From Azorinus chamasolen (lineage: Eukaryota > Mollusca > Bivalvia > Cardiida > Solecurtidae), in contig OY755238.1 in NCBI GenBank assembly GCA_963576725.1, forward strand, positions 26,318,334-26,382,333: a stretch of DNA of 64,000 bases. Direction: 5' to 3'. Below the pieces are notes generated by a model that did no database searches, had not been told where the DNA came from, and saw only the letters and a program-made list of their open reading frames with translations. Below, one piece after another: positions 32,245-43,109 of this stretch. Made by a program: the position numbers and the translations under genes. Numbering within the stretch: position 1 is the stretch's first letter; each line of letters opens with the position of its first letter.

Positions 32245-32420
32245 GAAACGAATTATAAACAGTGTAGACTCAGATGAGAGGGTTCCTAGAGGACTATGGC
32301 ATGTTATACGTTTTTTCTTTATAAAAAGAACCTCTAAATATTCACAATAACCTTGGCTCGATTGAAGTTTGGATTTTGGAATAGTCCATTTAAAACTTCA
32401 ACATTGAAAAGGTTAACCTT
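32245..32420. mobile_element. TTAA-M element, truncated
   Basis: ATTATAAACAGTGTAGACTC, GATGAGAGGGTTCCTAGAGG, then the right arm is missing. At 32097-32160 GGACGACAATGTT-like units repeat four times. Confidence 0.4.
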
Positions 32421-32518
32421 TAAAGTTATGCAGGGTTTTTCGGTTTAATACAATGGAGCCACGGTCTAAGTGACCTCATAATCCAGTGACATAAGACTCT
32501 ATAAAGGTACATTGTTAC

Positions 32519-32732
32519 TTAACCTTTAGCCTGCTGTAGTCGGATGAGTGTATACCTGTGCAAACAGTTTGGATCCAGATGAGACGCCGAGTAACTCGGC
32601 GTCTCATCAGGATTCAAACTGTTTGACACCCAGATTGCATTTTGATAGACAAATTGATTATAGCTTGAACGTTGAAAATGTAGTAAGTGAAAACAATTGC
32701 AAAAATAATTTGCTCAGCAGACTAAAGGTTAA
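32519..32732. mobile_element. TTAA-C miniature element, full length
   Basis: TTAACCTTTAGCCTGCTGTA to CAGACTAAAGGTTAA, 214 bp, the reverse orientation of 17761. The hairpin at 32560-32628 has A on the left and T on the right next to GATGAG, with the apex GAGTAACTC. It is followed directly by TACAGCATAGAAGTAATGAT, a D/K-type arm, so it is probably nested in a TA-type element. Confidence 0.8.
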
Positions 32733-32968
32733 TACAGCATAGAAGTAATGATGAAAGCTCCCAAGAAGCATTAAATCACCATGTGTGTTATCATCCAGGA
32801 TTAGACATACATGTACATTGCTGTAGAGCCACGTTTCTTCCTGTTAGTTTTAAAGATAATGTTTATCTTGCATTTAAGGCATTACAGGCAGATATCGGAA
32901 TTTGATTATGGATCATTTGCTCAATAAATCATATTTACGAAACGCATAAGCATGCTTAATCATTACTG

Positions 32969-33223
32969 TTCACCCTTTTCCTGTTCAGTATTCATGACAC
33001 AAATAATGACATCATGAATATTTATTAGTTACACTTTTATCATGTAAATTTTTCAAAGCATTGTTTTGCTGTGACAAAAACAGTAGAATCAGATCTATAT
33101 CATGTCAATAGCAAACAGAGCTGATCCTGGACAAACAGCTCCTATAAGAGCCGTCTGATATGGGTCTACTCTTTTTGCAAATGCTTGAAAATGCGTTTAT
33201 ACGAGTATGTAGTAAAGGGTTAA
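32969..33223. mobile_element. TTAA-A element
   Basis: TTCACCCTTTTCCTGTTCAG, ATGACATCATGAATATTTAT, the hairpin at 33109-33180 (AGCAAACAGAGCTGATCCTG, CAGCTCCTATAAGAGCC), and GTAGTAAAGGGTTAA. Confidence 0.7.
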
Positions 33224-34026
33224 AGTTATAATATCGCTCAAAATCAGGAGATTTCTAATATATATACATAATCCCTGATATAAATAACCATTGAATCCGT
33301 AAATTAATAACACCATTTTATCTAATCATCGTAAGTAATCACCTAATTAATGTGCCACGTATTACCCTGTTGTCATAACACTACTCCAGCTATTTATATA
33401 TATATATTTGAAAGCGCGTCAACTTACCGCGAACAATCTCGTGTGGTGCCGGGAGGTCATTCCGAGTGTAACCGAAAAATTGTCGGAATAGCTCGTAAAC
33501 AGTGAAAGTGGGTTATCTGTGCTAATGTAATCATTAATTACTACACTAGTTACATGTTACTAATTTATTAGTCAAGCCTGACTTCTTCCAATAATACGCA
33601 ACAATCGCGATATTCAGCTTTATTATGACTTTTAATCATTAAATTTGATGATAAGTTGTGAAACTGTACACCATTTTACATGCCAGTACCTGACTCTTTC
33701 ATTTTTGTCCCGTCCAAAAATTCAACATTTCGACCCCATTTTTTTAAATTTATAACTGAGATAAAGATTAAAGAGTCGTATACTGATATGTATTCTACTA
33801 TTCTGTCATACAGTCTTAAATTCAATAATAGACTTACTTGTAGCAATGAGAATGTTATAGCATACTTAGGGTGTTTCGTGAATGTAATTTATTCAGTTAT
33901 ATAACGAAATCAAACCCCGACACCTGCCTTTAAGCTACTACCAGTATTATACTCCAGGATAAGAATTAGAGAAGCTCTACTGTACAAACACATTCTTCCT
34001 GTTACATTGAAATACATTATGTTCGT
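33224..34026. other. No feature seen
   Basis: AT-rich, including a TA run near 33400-33415. I could not assign any element or exon. The 74-codon open frame near 33680-33904 has no supporting motif. Confidence 0.4.
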
Positions 34027-34276
34027 TTAACACTTCGCTTGCTGAATTTTAAAATACATTTCTCCTTCTTTATCCATGCCCTGTTGTATAATTACATATA
34101 TCTTCACTGTGTACAAGTATTTCGCTGTGCAATCACTGCTGTGGAGTGCACTGGTTGCACAATCAACTTGTAAATAGTGCAGACCCTGATGAGACAGCTC
34201 CTGCAGGAGCTGTCTCATCTGGGTCTTCACTATTTACAGGTAGGTATATTGACGTGAATAGCAAGCGAAGGGTAAA
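34027..34276 (-). mobile_element. TTAA-E miniature element, copy 5
   Basis: TTAACACTTCGCTTGCTG to AAGCGAAGGGTAAAA; the right TTAA is worn to TAAA. The hairpin arms and apex AGCTCCTGCAGGAGCT are perfect except at the family's usual sites. The leftward open frame (67 codons from GTG) is intact. Confidence 0.85.
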
Positions 34277-34577
34277 ACATGTCTACAACGATCTTCCAAA
34301 ATTAGTCTAAATCTGGGTTTTAGGACAGGATGTAGCTTAATGCATTTAGCAACCATCTGCTCTTATATATCCTAATGTTTATTAATTATATTTTCGCTAT
34401 AGGCAGTTATTTTTGTATTTATCTTTTTCATCATACCGGTAATTGGTTTATTTCAGTTAGTGGATATTACCTTGTACTCATACCTTGGGCCCACAATGAG
34501 TGTGTGTCACACATGCCCCATTGTGTCATTATTTATTTACCCGTATTGCCCTAAGTATTTGGTGTTTCAAACTTGTA

Positions 34578-34990
34578 CGACAGACCCCCAGCAAAGCTAT
34601 TGAAAAAGTGTCCTGATAACGGTTGTAAGTGGACACTTTTGTACGCACGTGATTCTTGTGGTTAAAACCTATCTACCTAGGATTTGAATTGGGTGAACCA
34701 AGGGGAAAACATTTGTACTCATTTGTGAAGTATTCATTTTTAATCAAAATTAAAAGTCTACAACGTACTGTCGTACAAGTAAGATACATGTACTCGTCTT
34801 ACTACCAAAGTGTCTTCTTACAACCGTTATCAGGACAGTTTGTTCGCATGACCTCAGACAAGTGTCCTCGGCTACGCCTCGGACACGTCAACAAACTGTC
34901 CTGATAACGGTTGTAAGAAGACACTTTGGTAGTAAGACTCGTACTGTATCTATTACACTTTGGTAGTAAGACTCGTACTGTATCTATTAC
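34578..34990 (+). mobile_element. Unclassified element J, copy 1
   Basis: Begins CGACAGACCCCCAGCAAAGC, then GTCCTGATAACGGTTGTAAG. The middle has GAATTGGGTGAACCAAGGGG. A hairpin lies at about 34794-34935, built on ACTACCAAAGTGTCTTCTTA and CAACCGTTATCAGGACAG, with part of the right arm lost. A 34 bp segment (TTGGTAGTAAGACTCGTACT...) is tandemly doubled at the end. It matches copy 2 at 41242. Confidence 0.65.
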
Positions 34991-35084
34991 ATAATCACCG
35001 ATTCGAAAAACTAAAAGAAGAACGACCCAAATACTAAGGAGTGTTCTAATTAAAACGCTGAATGCTGCTAGATGAACCCTCTGA

Positions 35085-35520
35085 TCAGGGTTTACACCGT
35101 TTGTCATTCAAAATCGTCTTGCAAGTCATACCCTTTCACGTTCAATAGACTGAAAATTATAACTAAACCGTGATATACCACTCTTCTTCTTCTTCAAGAG
35201 AGAGAAACAACCTCTAATATATTCATTCCTGCTTTTTAGTTTTATCAAAGACATTTCTTATTGTTTGAATATTGATGAGACGCCGAGTTACTCCTCACCT
35301 CAGCTGAATCTAAGGTTAACAAAGATTTTCACTGGTTCCTCATTGTACAGCATACAATGCCAACGTATCAACGAAGAGCCGGGTCACAAACTTACAACCA
35401 TTTTCTTCTTTGCTTGTGACCTTTTACCCGATGAACAGCACATACCCTCATCAGAAGGCTAGCAGCATTTAATGTTTAAATTGGAGCAATCAGAAGTTGG
35501 ATGAATTTATCCGCTTATTA
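35085..35520. other. No gene; fragments of M and C hairpins
   Basis: CCTCTGATCAGGGTTTACAC at 35079 is half an M hairpin. GATGAGACGCCGAGTTACTC at 35273 is half a C hairpin. The rest was not recognised. Confidence 0.4.
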
Positions 35521-35523
35521 TGA

Positions 35524-35788
35524 TTAACCCTTTCACCGCCAATGCGGCCAAGATGCCCCCCCCCCCACACACACACAAATAGTGCAGTCCCAGATCAGAC
35601 GACGCCTTCTCAAGGCGGCGTCTGATTAGGGACTTCACTTTTTGCCTCAAACTCTATTTCTATATACAAATGTATGTGCTTTATTCCTTTGAAATTTGCA
35701 ATGATTTATCTTATTTCCTTTTTTTTACCTAATGATTTAACACAATTGCATTGCAGACGCCAATTAGAAATGGCGCCGAAAGGGTTAA
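35524..35788 (-). mobile_element. TTAA-F miniature element, copy 3
   Basis: TTAACCCTTTCACCGCCAAT to GGCGCCGAAAGGGTTAA. The hairpin at 35575-35647 has GCAGTCCCAGATCAGAC, loop TTCTCAA, and GGCGGCGTCTGATTAGG. A C-run and (CA)n expansion at 35558-35577 replaces part of the left flank. Confidence 0.85.
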
Positions 35789-36182
35789 TTGAAAGCTTGT
35801 ATCAAATTAGAAATAAGCAAATTTATTGCCATGGCAAAACATAGAGACTTTTGAACATATAAGTAAACAGAGCAGAGAGTGGTCTGATCTATCTCTACTT
35901 CGATTGCAGGGGCTTGAAATGTCATTTATATAAGGGAAAGGGTTTAAAAATGGTTTCAAAGTCAGACGACAGGTAACCCGACCTCTTATCACAATCTACT
36001 GTCTAGCTGTTTGACATAGATCTACTGTCTAGCTGTTTGACGTATATCTACTGTCAATAGTTTCTCAGAAAAATTGATCAAACCGAATGTAGGCAGAAGT
36101 TGTATAAGATCAGAATTTGAGAGGACATTAATTGTTTACAGCCGTTAAGGGTTAAGTTCACTAACTTTTCACTCTGAATGAT

Positions 36183-38712
36183 CACACCGTCCAATCGATT
36201 ATGGTTACCCCATCGATAAAGATGTGGTTACCTCGGGCAGCGAGAGTCGATTAAAACGGTGAGTTTGTATTTTGCTCCTAAAGACTGCTATTTTCAGAAG
36301 ATCGGCACTTCTTTGTATGCAGCCGTAAAAAGCAGTGTTTGCCGAACATGTTGATGTAATATTTTCCCAATAGCATGCAGAATTGTGTATTAAATCAGTG
36401 AATCAACGTGGATCAATATGCCAAAACACCATTTTCCTTTCTTTGGGACTGAATATCTCCGATATATGACAAACTCACGTTAATCCAACGATGTCGAAGG
36501 TAAATCGAAGCATTTTTCTGTCTTTCCTTTGACTATCATCTTGCTTCGTTCAAACTTCAGGTAGTTACACGTGCTTTCGTGTACTGAGTTGATGCTTGAA
36601 TGGCTAAGGTTACCTAAATTTGAAAATTTGGTGGTTAAGGTTCACCCTAAATCTGGGATCATTTAGGCTAAGGTTACCCGACAACTAACAAATGCAGTAT
36701 TGCAGCACCTGAAGACACACACACACACACGTCGTATGTTTCCCCTTGAACTTGAAACATAAAACCCACAACTGTCATGTATATTCTGTAAATTGTATTT
36801 AGCCAATTATGTTCACAACAATTATTATTTCTAACGTGTGAATCGAGTTTGTACAAAGACAACATTCAACAACGTAAGTTCACCTATATGATTGTACAAT
36901 TAGGGGAGCTATCAACATGTATAAACGTATTTAACTCTATTGTAAGGACGGTTATTGATTTACTAAAACTATTCTCAATGCAAACACGGTATCAGATTTG
37001 TATATATATAAATTGATATTGCCAATAAAATTTGAATTGAATTGAATATATACACAACTCATTTTGAGTATGTATGGGTGAATTACTTTTAAAGCCCAAA
37101 TAATCGACCCGTTTACGCAAACGGAATTGCTTTTTCTAGAAAAGGGTCCTTTCCGCTACTAGAATATGCACATATTGAAGAATGTTTTGCAAATCTCCTA
37201 TGTGAAATCATTAATAAACACTTGATTCGTCCTCGCAAACATCTTCATCGTTACACGTTTCCAAGTATTTTTGTTATTCAGACAATATAAATCGAGCTAG
37301 ATCTAATACTTGACGCATTGGTTTGTTTCTTCGAAGACAAAGTGTTATATCTACATTATGAAATTGAATTGGCTATGCCTCTTTTTCTGCCGTCACTGTC
37401 CTTGAAAATACCAACACGGTTATCGGACGATACAAACACATCACCATCAATAGGTATAATGTGTTCGTATGTTTTGGTCCTATACCCCAAAGCACCAGAT
37501 GATTCGTCCAGTTCTAGTTCTCTATACTTTAAACTTACAGAATCGTGTGCTTCAACTAGATGATCGATGGTATCTGGTAATGCATTGTGTTTCATATAGC
37601 AGTAATAACATTGGTACATGCAGCGCTCCATGGTTATGGTTGTTAACCTGTGAAAGCAAATGGAATTCAGTAAATGCTCAATAGATTTTGGTGGTGTTGT
37701 TTTTGCTGAATAACTTTCATTTTGCAAACTATTAGCACGGGAATGATGGATCTATTCAACACTAGACAAACTCCTTACAGTATAAATACAGTACTGTATA
37801 AGGGGTTAGCGTAGTTTTGCGTGTAGACCCAGGTTAAAAGTCTCCTGACTGCTTGCAATGCTATGAGCAATGAAGATATTTTAATACAAAAGGAAAAAAA
37901 ATAGATATAATAAAGATATGCAGTACCGACGCAAACCAAGTGTCACATGATAAATATAGCATCCGACCTGTGTTTACCTGTTGTTGTTTTTTAAACAATA
38001 AACAGGGGAATATTTACTGTGAGAAAGCGATCAGGCTGTACGTCTTTGTACAAACGCGATTCACACGTTAGAAATAATAATTGTAGTGAACATAATTGGC
38101 TAAACACAAGTAACAGAATATACATGACAGTTGTGGGTCTTATGTTTCAAGTTCAAGGGAAAAAATACGGCGTGTGTGTCTTTAGATGCTGTAATATTGC
38201 ATATGTTAGTTGTCGGGTAAACCTTAGCCTAAATGCGCCCAGAATTAGGGTGAACCTTAACCATCAATTTTTCAAAATTGGGTAACCTTAGCCATTCGAG
38301 CATCAACTCAGTACACGAAAACACGTGTAACTACCTTGATTTTGAACAAAGCAATATGATATACATAGGATGGACAAAAAAGTACTTTGATTTACCTTCG
38401 ACATCGTTGGATTAACGTGAGTTTGTCATATATCGGAGATATTCAGTCCCAAAGAAAGGAAAATGGTGTTTTGGCATATTGATCCACGTTGATTCACTGA
38501 TTTAATACACAATTCTGCATGCTATTGGGAAAATATTACACCAACATGTTCGGCAAACACTGCTTTTTACGGCTGCATACAAAGAAGTGCCGATCTTCTG
38601 TAAATAGGAGTCTTTAGGAGCAAAATACAAATTCACCGTTTTAATCGACTCTCGCTGCCCGAGGTAACCACAGCTTTATCGATGGGGTAACCATAATCGA
38701 TTGGACGGTGTG
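36183..38712. mobile_element. 2.5 kb element with about 690 bp inverted arms
   Basis: The left arm (36183 to about 36863) and right arm (about 38040-38712) are inverted copies with scattered differences. The outer ends are CACACCGTCCAATCGATTAT and its complement. ATGAT occurs immediately outside each end (36178-36182 and 38713-38717), a candidate 5 bp target duplication. The spacer (about 1.18 kb) contains a retroelement-like tail (CCAATAAAATTTGAATTGAA at about 37022) and the zinc-finger-like ORF. No transposase was recognised, so the superfamily is unknown. Confidence 0.75.
37356..37631 (-). CDS. 91-codon zinc-finger-like ORF inside the inverted-arm element
   Basis: I start it at ATG 37631-37629, where the context is AACCATGG. 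An upstream in-frame extension is possible but crosses a good splice acceptor: TTTGCTTTCACAG ends at 37648, so the ATG lies just inside a potential exon. Residues 8-29 fit a C2H2-type finger, C8-x2-C11-x12-H24-x4-H29, in the stretch CYYCYMKHNALPDTIDHLVE. The rest is charged (LKYRELELDES, YRTKTYEHIIP, DSDGRKRG) with no domain I can name. It ends in TAA. It may be one exon of a transposon-borne gene, a captured host exon, or chance. The finger spacing and splice context favour a real exon, but nothing shows expression. Confidence 0.35.
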   Translation of the reverse strand: MERCMYQCYYCYMKHNALPDTIDHLVEAHDSVSLKYRELELDESSGALGYRTKTYEHIIPIDGDVFVSSDNRVGIFKDSDGRKRGIANSIS

Positions 38713-38771
38713 ATGATGGAGTATGAGACAGCTGATGGAACGCTTGTAGGAACACACAGTACATGTATATA

Positions 38772-38958
38772 CAGTAGAACCCCTCTAATGCGACCACTTA
38801 ATGAATAAACATGGATGTATTTATAAGCAGGTGGCTGCTTAATGCAGGACAAAAGTAATGCAGAAAGCTCCTCGAGCTTTCTGCGTTACTTTTATCCTGC
38901 ATTAAGCTACCACCTGCATATAACACCCAGAATTAAACCTCTTTTAGGGGTTTTACTG
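38772..38958. mobile_element. TA-D miniature element
   Basis: CAGTAGAACCCCTCTAATGC after TA, and TTTTAGGGGTTTTACTG before TA, 187 bp. Hairpin GGTGGCTGCTTAATGCAGGA, CAGAAAGCTCCTCGAGCTTT; the apex is shortened to GCTCCTCGAGC. Confidence 0.85.
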
Positions 38959-38987
38959 TACTTACAACATGTACATTTTAACCCATT

Positions 38988-39220
38988 CCCTGTTGAATAA
39001 TCATGTAAAAAATAATGATAACATAATATTCCTTACCTGAGTTTTTTTATAATTGCATACATCTATTTACATAGGATCGTTTAGTACTGGCAGAGACTGT
39101 AGTGTTAGATCTGTTATCTCATAACCAAATAGAGCAGAGCTCCTATAGGAGCCGTCTTATCTGACTCTACTCTGTTTACAAAGGCATGAAAAGGCGTTAA
39201 TATGAGAGAACAGGATAACT
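38988..39220. mobile_element. TTAA-A element
   Basis: TTAACCCATTCCCTGTTGAA, ATCATGTAAAAAATAATGAT, then hairpin CCAAATAGAGCAGAGCTCCT / ATAGGAGCCGTC, with most of the left arm deleted. The right end AACAGGATAA is worn. Confidence 0.6.
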
Positions 39221-39254
39221 ACTCCCGCCGTTATCCTGCTAAACGTAACATTGT

Positions 39255-39420
39255 ATTCAGTTTGGAGGCTTAAGACAGATGGCAGCTTAATGCAGAACAA
39301 AAGTTGTGCAGACAGCTCCGCTAGGAGATTTCTGCATTACTTTCGTTCTGCATTAAGGAACCACCTGTCCTTACCAACCTGTTTATTCAGTATTTGGTCG
39401 TTAGAGATAGGTTCTACTGT
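39255..39420. mobile_element. TA-D element, worn left end
   Basis: GATGGCAGCTTAATGCAGAA, CAGACAGCTCCGCTAGGAGA, CATTAAGGAACCACCTGTCC, right end GATAGGTTCTACTG. The left end resembles CAGTTTGGAGG. Confidence 0.6.
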
Positions 39421-39599
39421 TCTTGATCGAACACTCAACCTTGCAAAAAAGAATGTAAATATACACGTACGACACATAGGGCCAAGTGTCGTCCTATCAA
39501 TCAATACCGCACATTGAATAAAATAATATTATGTATCCAATCCTTTAAATGCTGCATAAGTATCCAAAGTTGTGTGGCCCGGAGGTGTTTAACTACAGA

Positions 39600-39850
39600 G
39601 GTCATTCAGTATAAAGGTATTCAATTTGGGAAAGGGTTTAAATGACAAACAGGGTACATCCTAATAAGAACATTCCTCTAGGGGCCCTCTGATTTGGATC
39701 TACACTGTTTTCAACGGTCAATGCACTCGTTGTCCACACTCAAAGGGAAAAGTTTTATCACTATGGTCCCATTTGTGATGAACTTGGGGAAACACTTTAT
39801 ATTCAGATGAGTCAATATTTCGATAGGATCCAAACTGTTTGACATAAATA
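39600..39850. repeat. M-type and C-type hairpin remnants
   Basis: M: GACAAACAGGGTACATCC, GAACATTCCTCTAGGGGCCC, GGATCTACACTG (39643-39710). C: ATTCAGATGAGTCAATA and GGATCCAAACTGTTTGACA (39800-39842). From 39850 to 40170 there is an H-like GTCGTTTGG piece and a worn I copy. Confidence 0.45.
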
Positions 39851-40173
39851 CACTTTTAGAAAAGAAATGAAAGAACACAACGCTTTAAGTATTGCAGCAG
39901 ACGATATCTTTTGAAAACGAACCATAATTGATAGTTTGTGAAGATTGTCGTTTGGTGCAAAATATCACAGTTGAATTTCTCTTCAATTTCAATAGGAATG
40001 TCAAATTAATTCGATTCTGATCAGTGACCGACTGTGACGACATACTGGACGTCTTAAATCTAAACTACATGTTCACTTCATGACTACTAAATCAGTCTCA
40101 TGCTATTAGCAAATAAATCTGCATTTGCAAATAATGTAGACCCATATGTAGACTCATGGAGGAACTCCTAAAG

Positions 40174-40358
40174 TTAACACTTCTCATGCTATTAGCGTAC
40201 ATATCTGTATTTGTAAATCGTGTAGACCCATATGAGACAGCTCCTAAATCAGTCTGTACTATTTGCCATTATAGTTAAGATACATTTGATCATTCAGTAA
40301 TTAATATGTATAGTGGAAGGATTAATGTTTGAATATTATGTATGAGAAGGAATAACCC
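40174..40358. mobile_element. TTAA-I element, copy 2
   Basis: TTAACACTTCTCATGCTATT, GTAAATCGTGTAGACCCAT, TGAGACAGCTCC, then most of the right arm deleted, CTGTACTATTTGCCATTATA. The right flank matches the copy at 13760. A partial second left end lies just upstream (40100-40170). Confidence 0.55.
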
Positions 40359-40385
40359 TTTGCTTATAGTACCCTTTGGTAATAC

Positions 40386-40559
40386 AACAGAACCCCTCTA
40401 ATGTGACCACTTAAAATAACCATAGTTGTCTTGATAAGCAGGTGGTTGCTTAATGCAGGACGAAAGTTATGAAGAAAGCTTCCTGCATTAAGCTATCACC
40501 TGCCTCTACCACCCAAAATTATGCCCGTTTTTGGTGGTCGCATTAGAGGATGTTTTTAC
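40386..40559. mobile_element. TA-D element, hairpin apex deleted
   Basis: CAACAGAACCCCTCTAATGT, GGTGGTTGCTTAATGCAGGA, AAGAAAGCTTCCTGCATTAA, and right end TTAGAGGATGTTTTTACT. The whole apex and inner right arm are missing. Confidence 0.65.
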
Positions 40560-40684
40560 TTATAGATCTGATTATATAGTTTCTGTCCTGGTCAACATTT
40601 GTCTTGTTCTTAATGTAATTGTAATTAATATTCACGCATTCATTATTTCATGCATGAATATTCATCAGGTAAAATGTTCAAGAA

Positions 40685-40932
40685 CGACACTTATACTCGA
40701 CCGGTATTGAGCTACCACGTGTCTAAGGAACGACACTTATACTCTACCGGTATTGAGCTACCACGTGTCTAAGGAACGACACTTATACTCGACCGGTATT
40801 GAGCTACCACGTGTCTAAAGAACGACACTTATACTCTACCGGTGTTGAGCTATATTGAGATATCACGTGTCTAAGGAGTGATGCTTATATTGTCGTTTCT
40901 ATTGAGATACCACGTGTCTAAAGAACGACTTT
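40685..40932. repeat. 46 bp tandem repeat, about 5 copies
   Basis: The unit includes CGACACTTATACTCGACCGG and TATTGAGCTACCACGTGTCT. The first three copies are near-identical; copies 4 and 5 diverge (GAGTGATGCTTATATTGTCG). CTACCACGTGTCT resembles the D arm CTACCACCTG, so the unit may come from a D element; the array ends in TTTTACTGTA. Confidence 0.8.
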
Positions 40933-41059
40933 AGTAGGTCGCTTAAAAGAGATTTTACTGTAACCAATGTCGCTATAGGGCTAATCGCACGACAACTTGT
41001 CGAAGATCTACATGTATATTCAACGTGGAATGGTGGTCAGTGTCTAAAGATTGAGTCGT

Positions 41060-41216
41060 TTAAATCTGAAAATGTTCAGTTTGCGAGAGTATCTTAGAAG
41101 ACAAACAGCACAGATATTGACCAGAGAGCTCATCTATATAGACGGAACTCTCATATATAGGGATACACTGCTTGCAAATGACAGGAAACTCGTCTCTCGC
41201 ATGTAATGGGTTAACC
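41060..41216. mobile_element. TTAA-M element, right end intact
   Basis: Hairpin ACAAACAGCACAGATATTGA, CCAGAGAGCTCATCTATATA, GGAACTCTCATATATAGGGA, TACACTGCTTGCAAATGACA, then GAAACTCGTCTCTCGCATGT and AATGGGTTAA. Confidence 0.6.
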
Positions 41217-41241
41217 TGTCTGAGCCATTATATTGCTTGAA

Positions 41242-42018
41242 CGACAGACCCCCAGCAAAGCTATTGAAAAAGTGTCCTGATAACGGTTGTAAGTGGACAT
41301 TTTTGTACGCACGTGATTTTTGTGGTTAAAACCTATCTACCTAGGATCGAGCCCGTGCATTTGGAAGTATCGCCCAATGTCACGTGCTCCATGCTGTGTA
41401 GTAACAACGTAACACGATTGTCGCTCCACTAATCCCGATCACGAGTGTAAACGGGTCTGCTAAGCATGTCGTCTGCAGCTTTCTTTAACGCCTCCACTTG
41501 TATAAATGCAGACTAAACATGAACTATCTAACTGCTTAGAGCCAGCTCAGAAGCCGAATCGCTCAACATCTGATCTGATCATGTTGCACACCAGCTATAC
41601 TAGTACACATGTGATACATGTATGTTGGAAACACGGGTCACGTTTACTCGTGCAGGGTACTGCTCGAGCCACTATGTGGCAGGTGGCTATTTGGAGATCA
41701 ACGACCGGCTTCTTTGTAATTTGAATTGGGTGAACCAAGGGGAAAACATTTTGTACTCATTTGTGAAATATTCATTTTTATTCGTTTTTAATCAAAATTA
41801 AAAGTCTACAACGTACTGTCGTACAAGTAAGATACATGTACTCGTCTTACTACCAAAGTGTCTTCTTACAACCGTTATCAGGACAGTTTGTTCGCATGAC
41901 CTCAGACAAGTGTCTCCGGCTACGCCTCGGACACGTGTCTTCGGTCATGCGAACAAACTGTCCTGATAACGGTTGTAAGAAGACACTTTGGTAGTAAGAC
42001 TCGTGCTGTATCTATTAC
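41242..42018 (+). mobile_element. Unclassified element J, copy 2, with an extra 370 bp
   Basis: It matches copy 1 from CGACAGACCCCCAGCAAAGC to CTACCTAGGAT, then carries about 370 bp absent from copy 1 (about 41348-41718), then resumes at TTGAATTGGGTGAACCAAGG. The hairpin at about 41831-42000 is complete here, with the apex near TCTCCGGCTACGCCTCGGA. Confidence 0.7.
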
Positions 42019-42456
42019 TTGTAACAACATTTGTTTAAAACTACAAGTAGTGTAAGTATACATGTACTCCTTTCTGTTTCGTATTCTTTTGTAATGTTTT
42101 ATTAACCTTTATTATCTTGAGTGAGTAACTAAGCGTTTCATTGGGATCCAGTCTCTTTGACAATTAGTAAATACTCAATAGTTTCCCAAAAGCTTGTACC
42201 AGGATATTTTGTCTATATTTTCCCAAAGTTTGATTGAATTTGAAGAAGTGAAACATGCATCCGATCGAAATATGATAGACAATATGGTTTCATGGTGGTG
42301 GGTAAAATCGGTAAGGACACACTCTTACATGTAACAGCGCATGTAATTAACCCTAGTCTATACATGTATAAATAACTCTACATAAAATGTGAGTAAATAT
42401 ATATACATGACTTATCTACATGTAATATATATAGTTTAACAGTTAAATAAGAGTTT

Positions 42457-42502
42457 GGCATGAGTGAGTGAGTGAGTGAGCTAGTGAGTGAGTGAGTGAA
42501 TT
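42457..42502. repeat. (GTGA)n microsatellite
   Basis: About ten GTGA units with one interruption (GCTAGTGA). From 42020 to 42455 there is only a small C remnant (TAAGCGTTTCATTGGGATCC at about 42130). Confidence 0.85.
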
Positions 42503-42519
42503 AGTAGGTAAGTGAGTCA

Positions 42520-42672
42520 ACTAAAAGGAGCATTTACTAGAGAAAAGTAAACCTTTTAGAATTTTGTAGTTTGAAACCATTGTGATAAATAGAGCATTTG
42601 CTCCTATAGGAGCAAATGCTCTATTTATCACAATGGTTTCAAGAGGTGATTATTACAAATGGGTAAAAAGGC
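42520..42672 (-). mobile_element. TTAA-B element, truncated at the left
   Basis: AAAAGGAGCATTTACTAGAG, then a perfect hairpin at 42572-42638 with the apex GCTCCTATAGGAGC, then GAGGTGATTATTACAAATGG. The outer left end is replaced by the GTGA run. Confidence 0.75.
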
Positions 42673-42858
42673 GTATTTATAGGGGAAAGATTACTTAACA
42701 CCTGCTTGGAAATCAATGCTACTGATACATGTTCGATACAATCCCTTGAGTCGCCTCTTTATCCTTACTCCTCGGTTAAAAAAACCAATGTCTACTCAGA
42801 GTTTAATCTTGAGAAAATATGACTACTTCCAAATCCATCAAACTGTTGAGAAAATATT

Positions 42859-42940
42859 GACCGAGTGTCAAACAGCTTGGATCCTTATCAAATGCCAAGT
42901 TACTCGGCGATTCATCTGGACCCTAGCTGTTTGAATATGT
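42859..42940. repeat. C-type hairpin
   Basis: GAGTGTCAAACAGCTTGGAT, CCTTATCAAATGCCAAGTTA, CTCGGCGATTCATCTGGAC, CTAGCTGTTTGAATA. Worn. The 98 bp palindrome lies just to its right. Confidence 0.6.
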
Positions 42941-42952
42941 ATTTGTTGATAG

Positions 42953-43050
42953 CACAGGGGTCTGGACCGCTTCATGGGGGTCTATATGTACTATATAATA
43001 ACTATTATATAGTACATATAGACCCCCATGAAGCGGTCCAGACCCCTGTG
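42953..43050. mobile_element. 98 bp palindrome with 8 bp target duplication (hAT-like)
   Basis: CACAGGGGTCTGGACCGCTT opens it and its exact complement closes it. The middle is CTATATAATAACTATTATAT. GTTGATAG occurs directly outside both ends (42945-42952 and 43051-43058). The arms equal the outermost part of the 1.0 kb element at 52579, so this is a minimal version of that family. An 8 bp duplication and CAGGGG-containing ends suggest hAT. Confidence 0.85.
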
Positions 43051-43109
43051 GTTGATAGCGGTAACAAGGTTAGACATATCTGAGTTTCCTGCATACGATG
43101 TCTCTAAAT

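Noticed and set aside
35558..35577. C-run plus (CA)n as a separate microsatellite
   Set aside because: Short and lying within an F element, so noted there instead.
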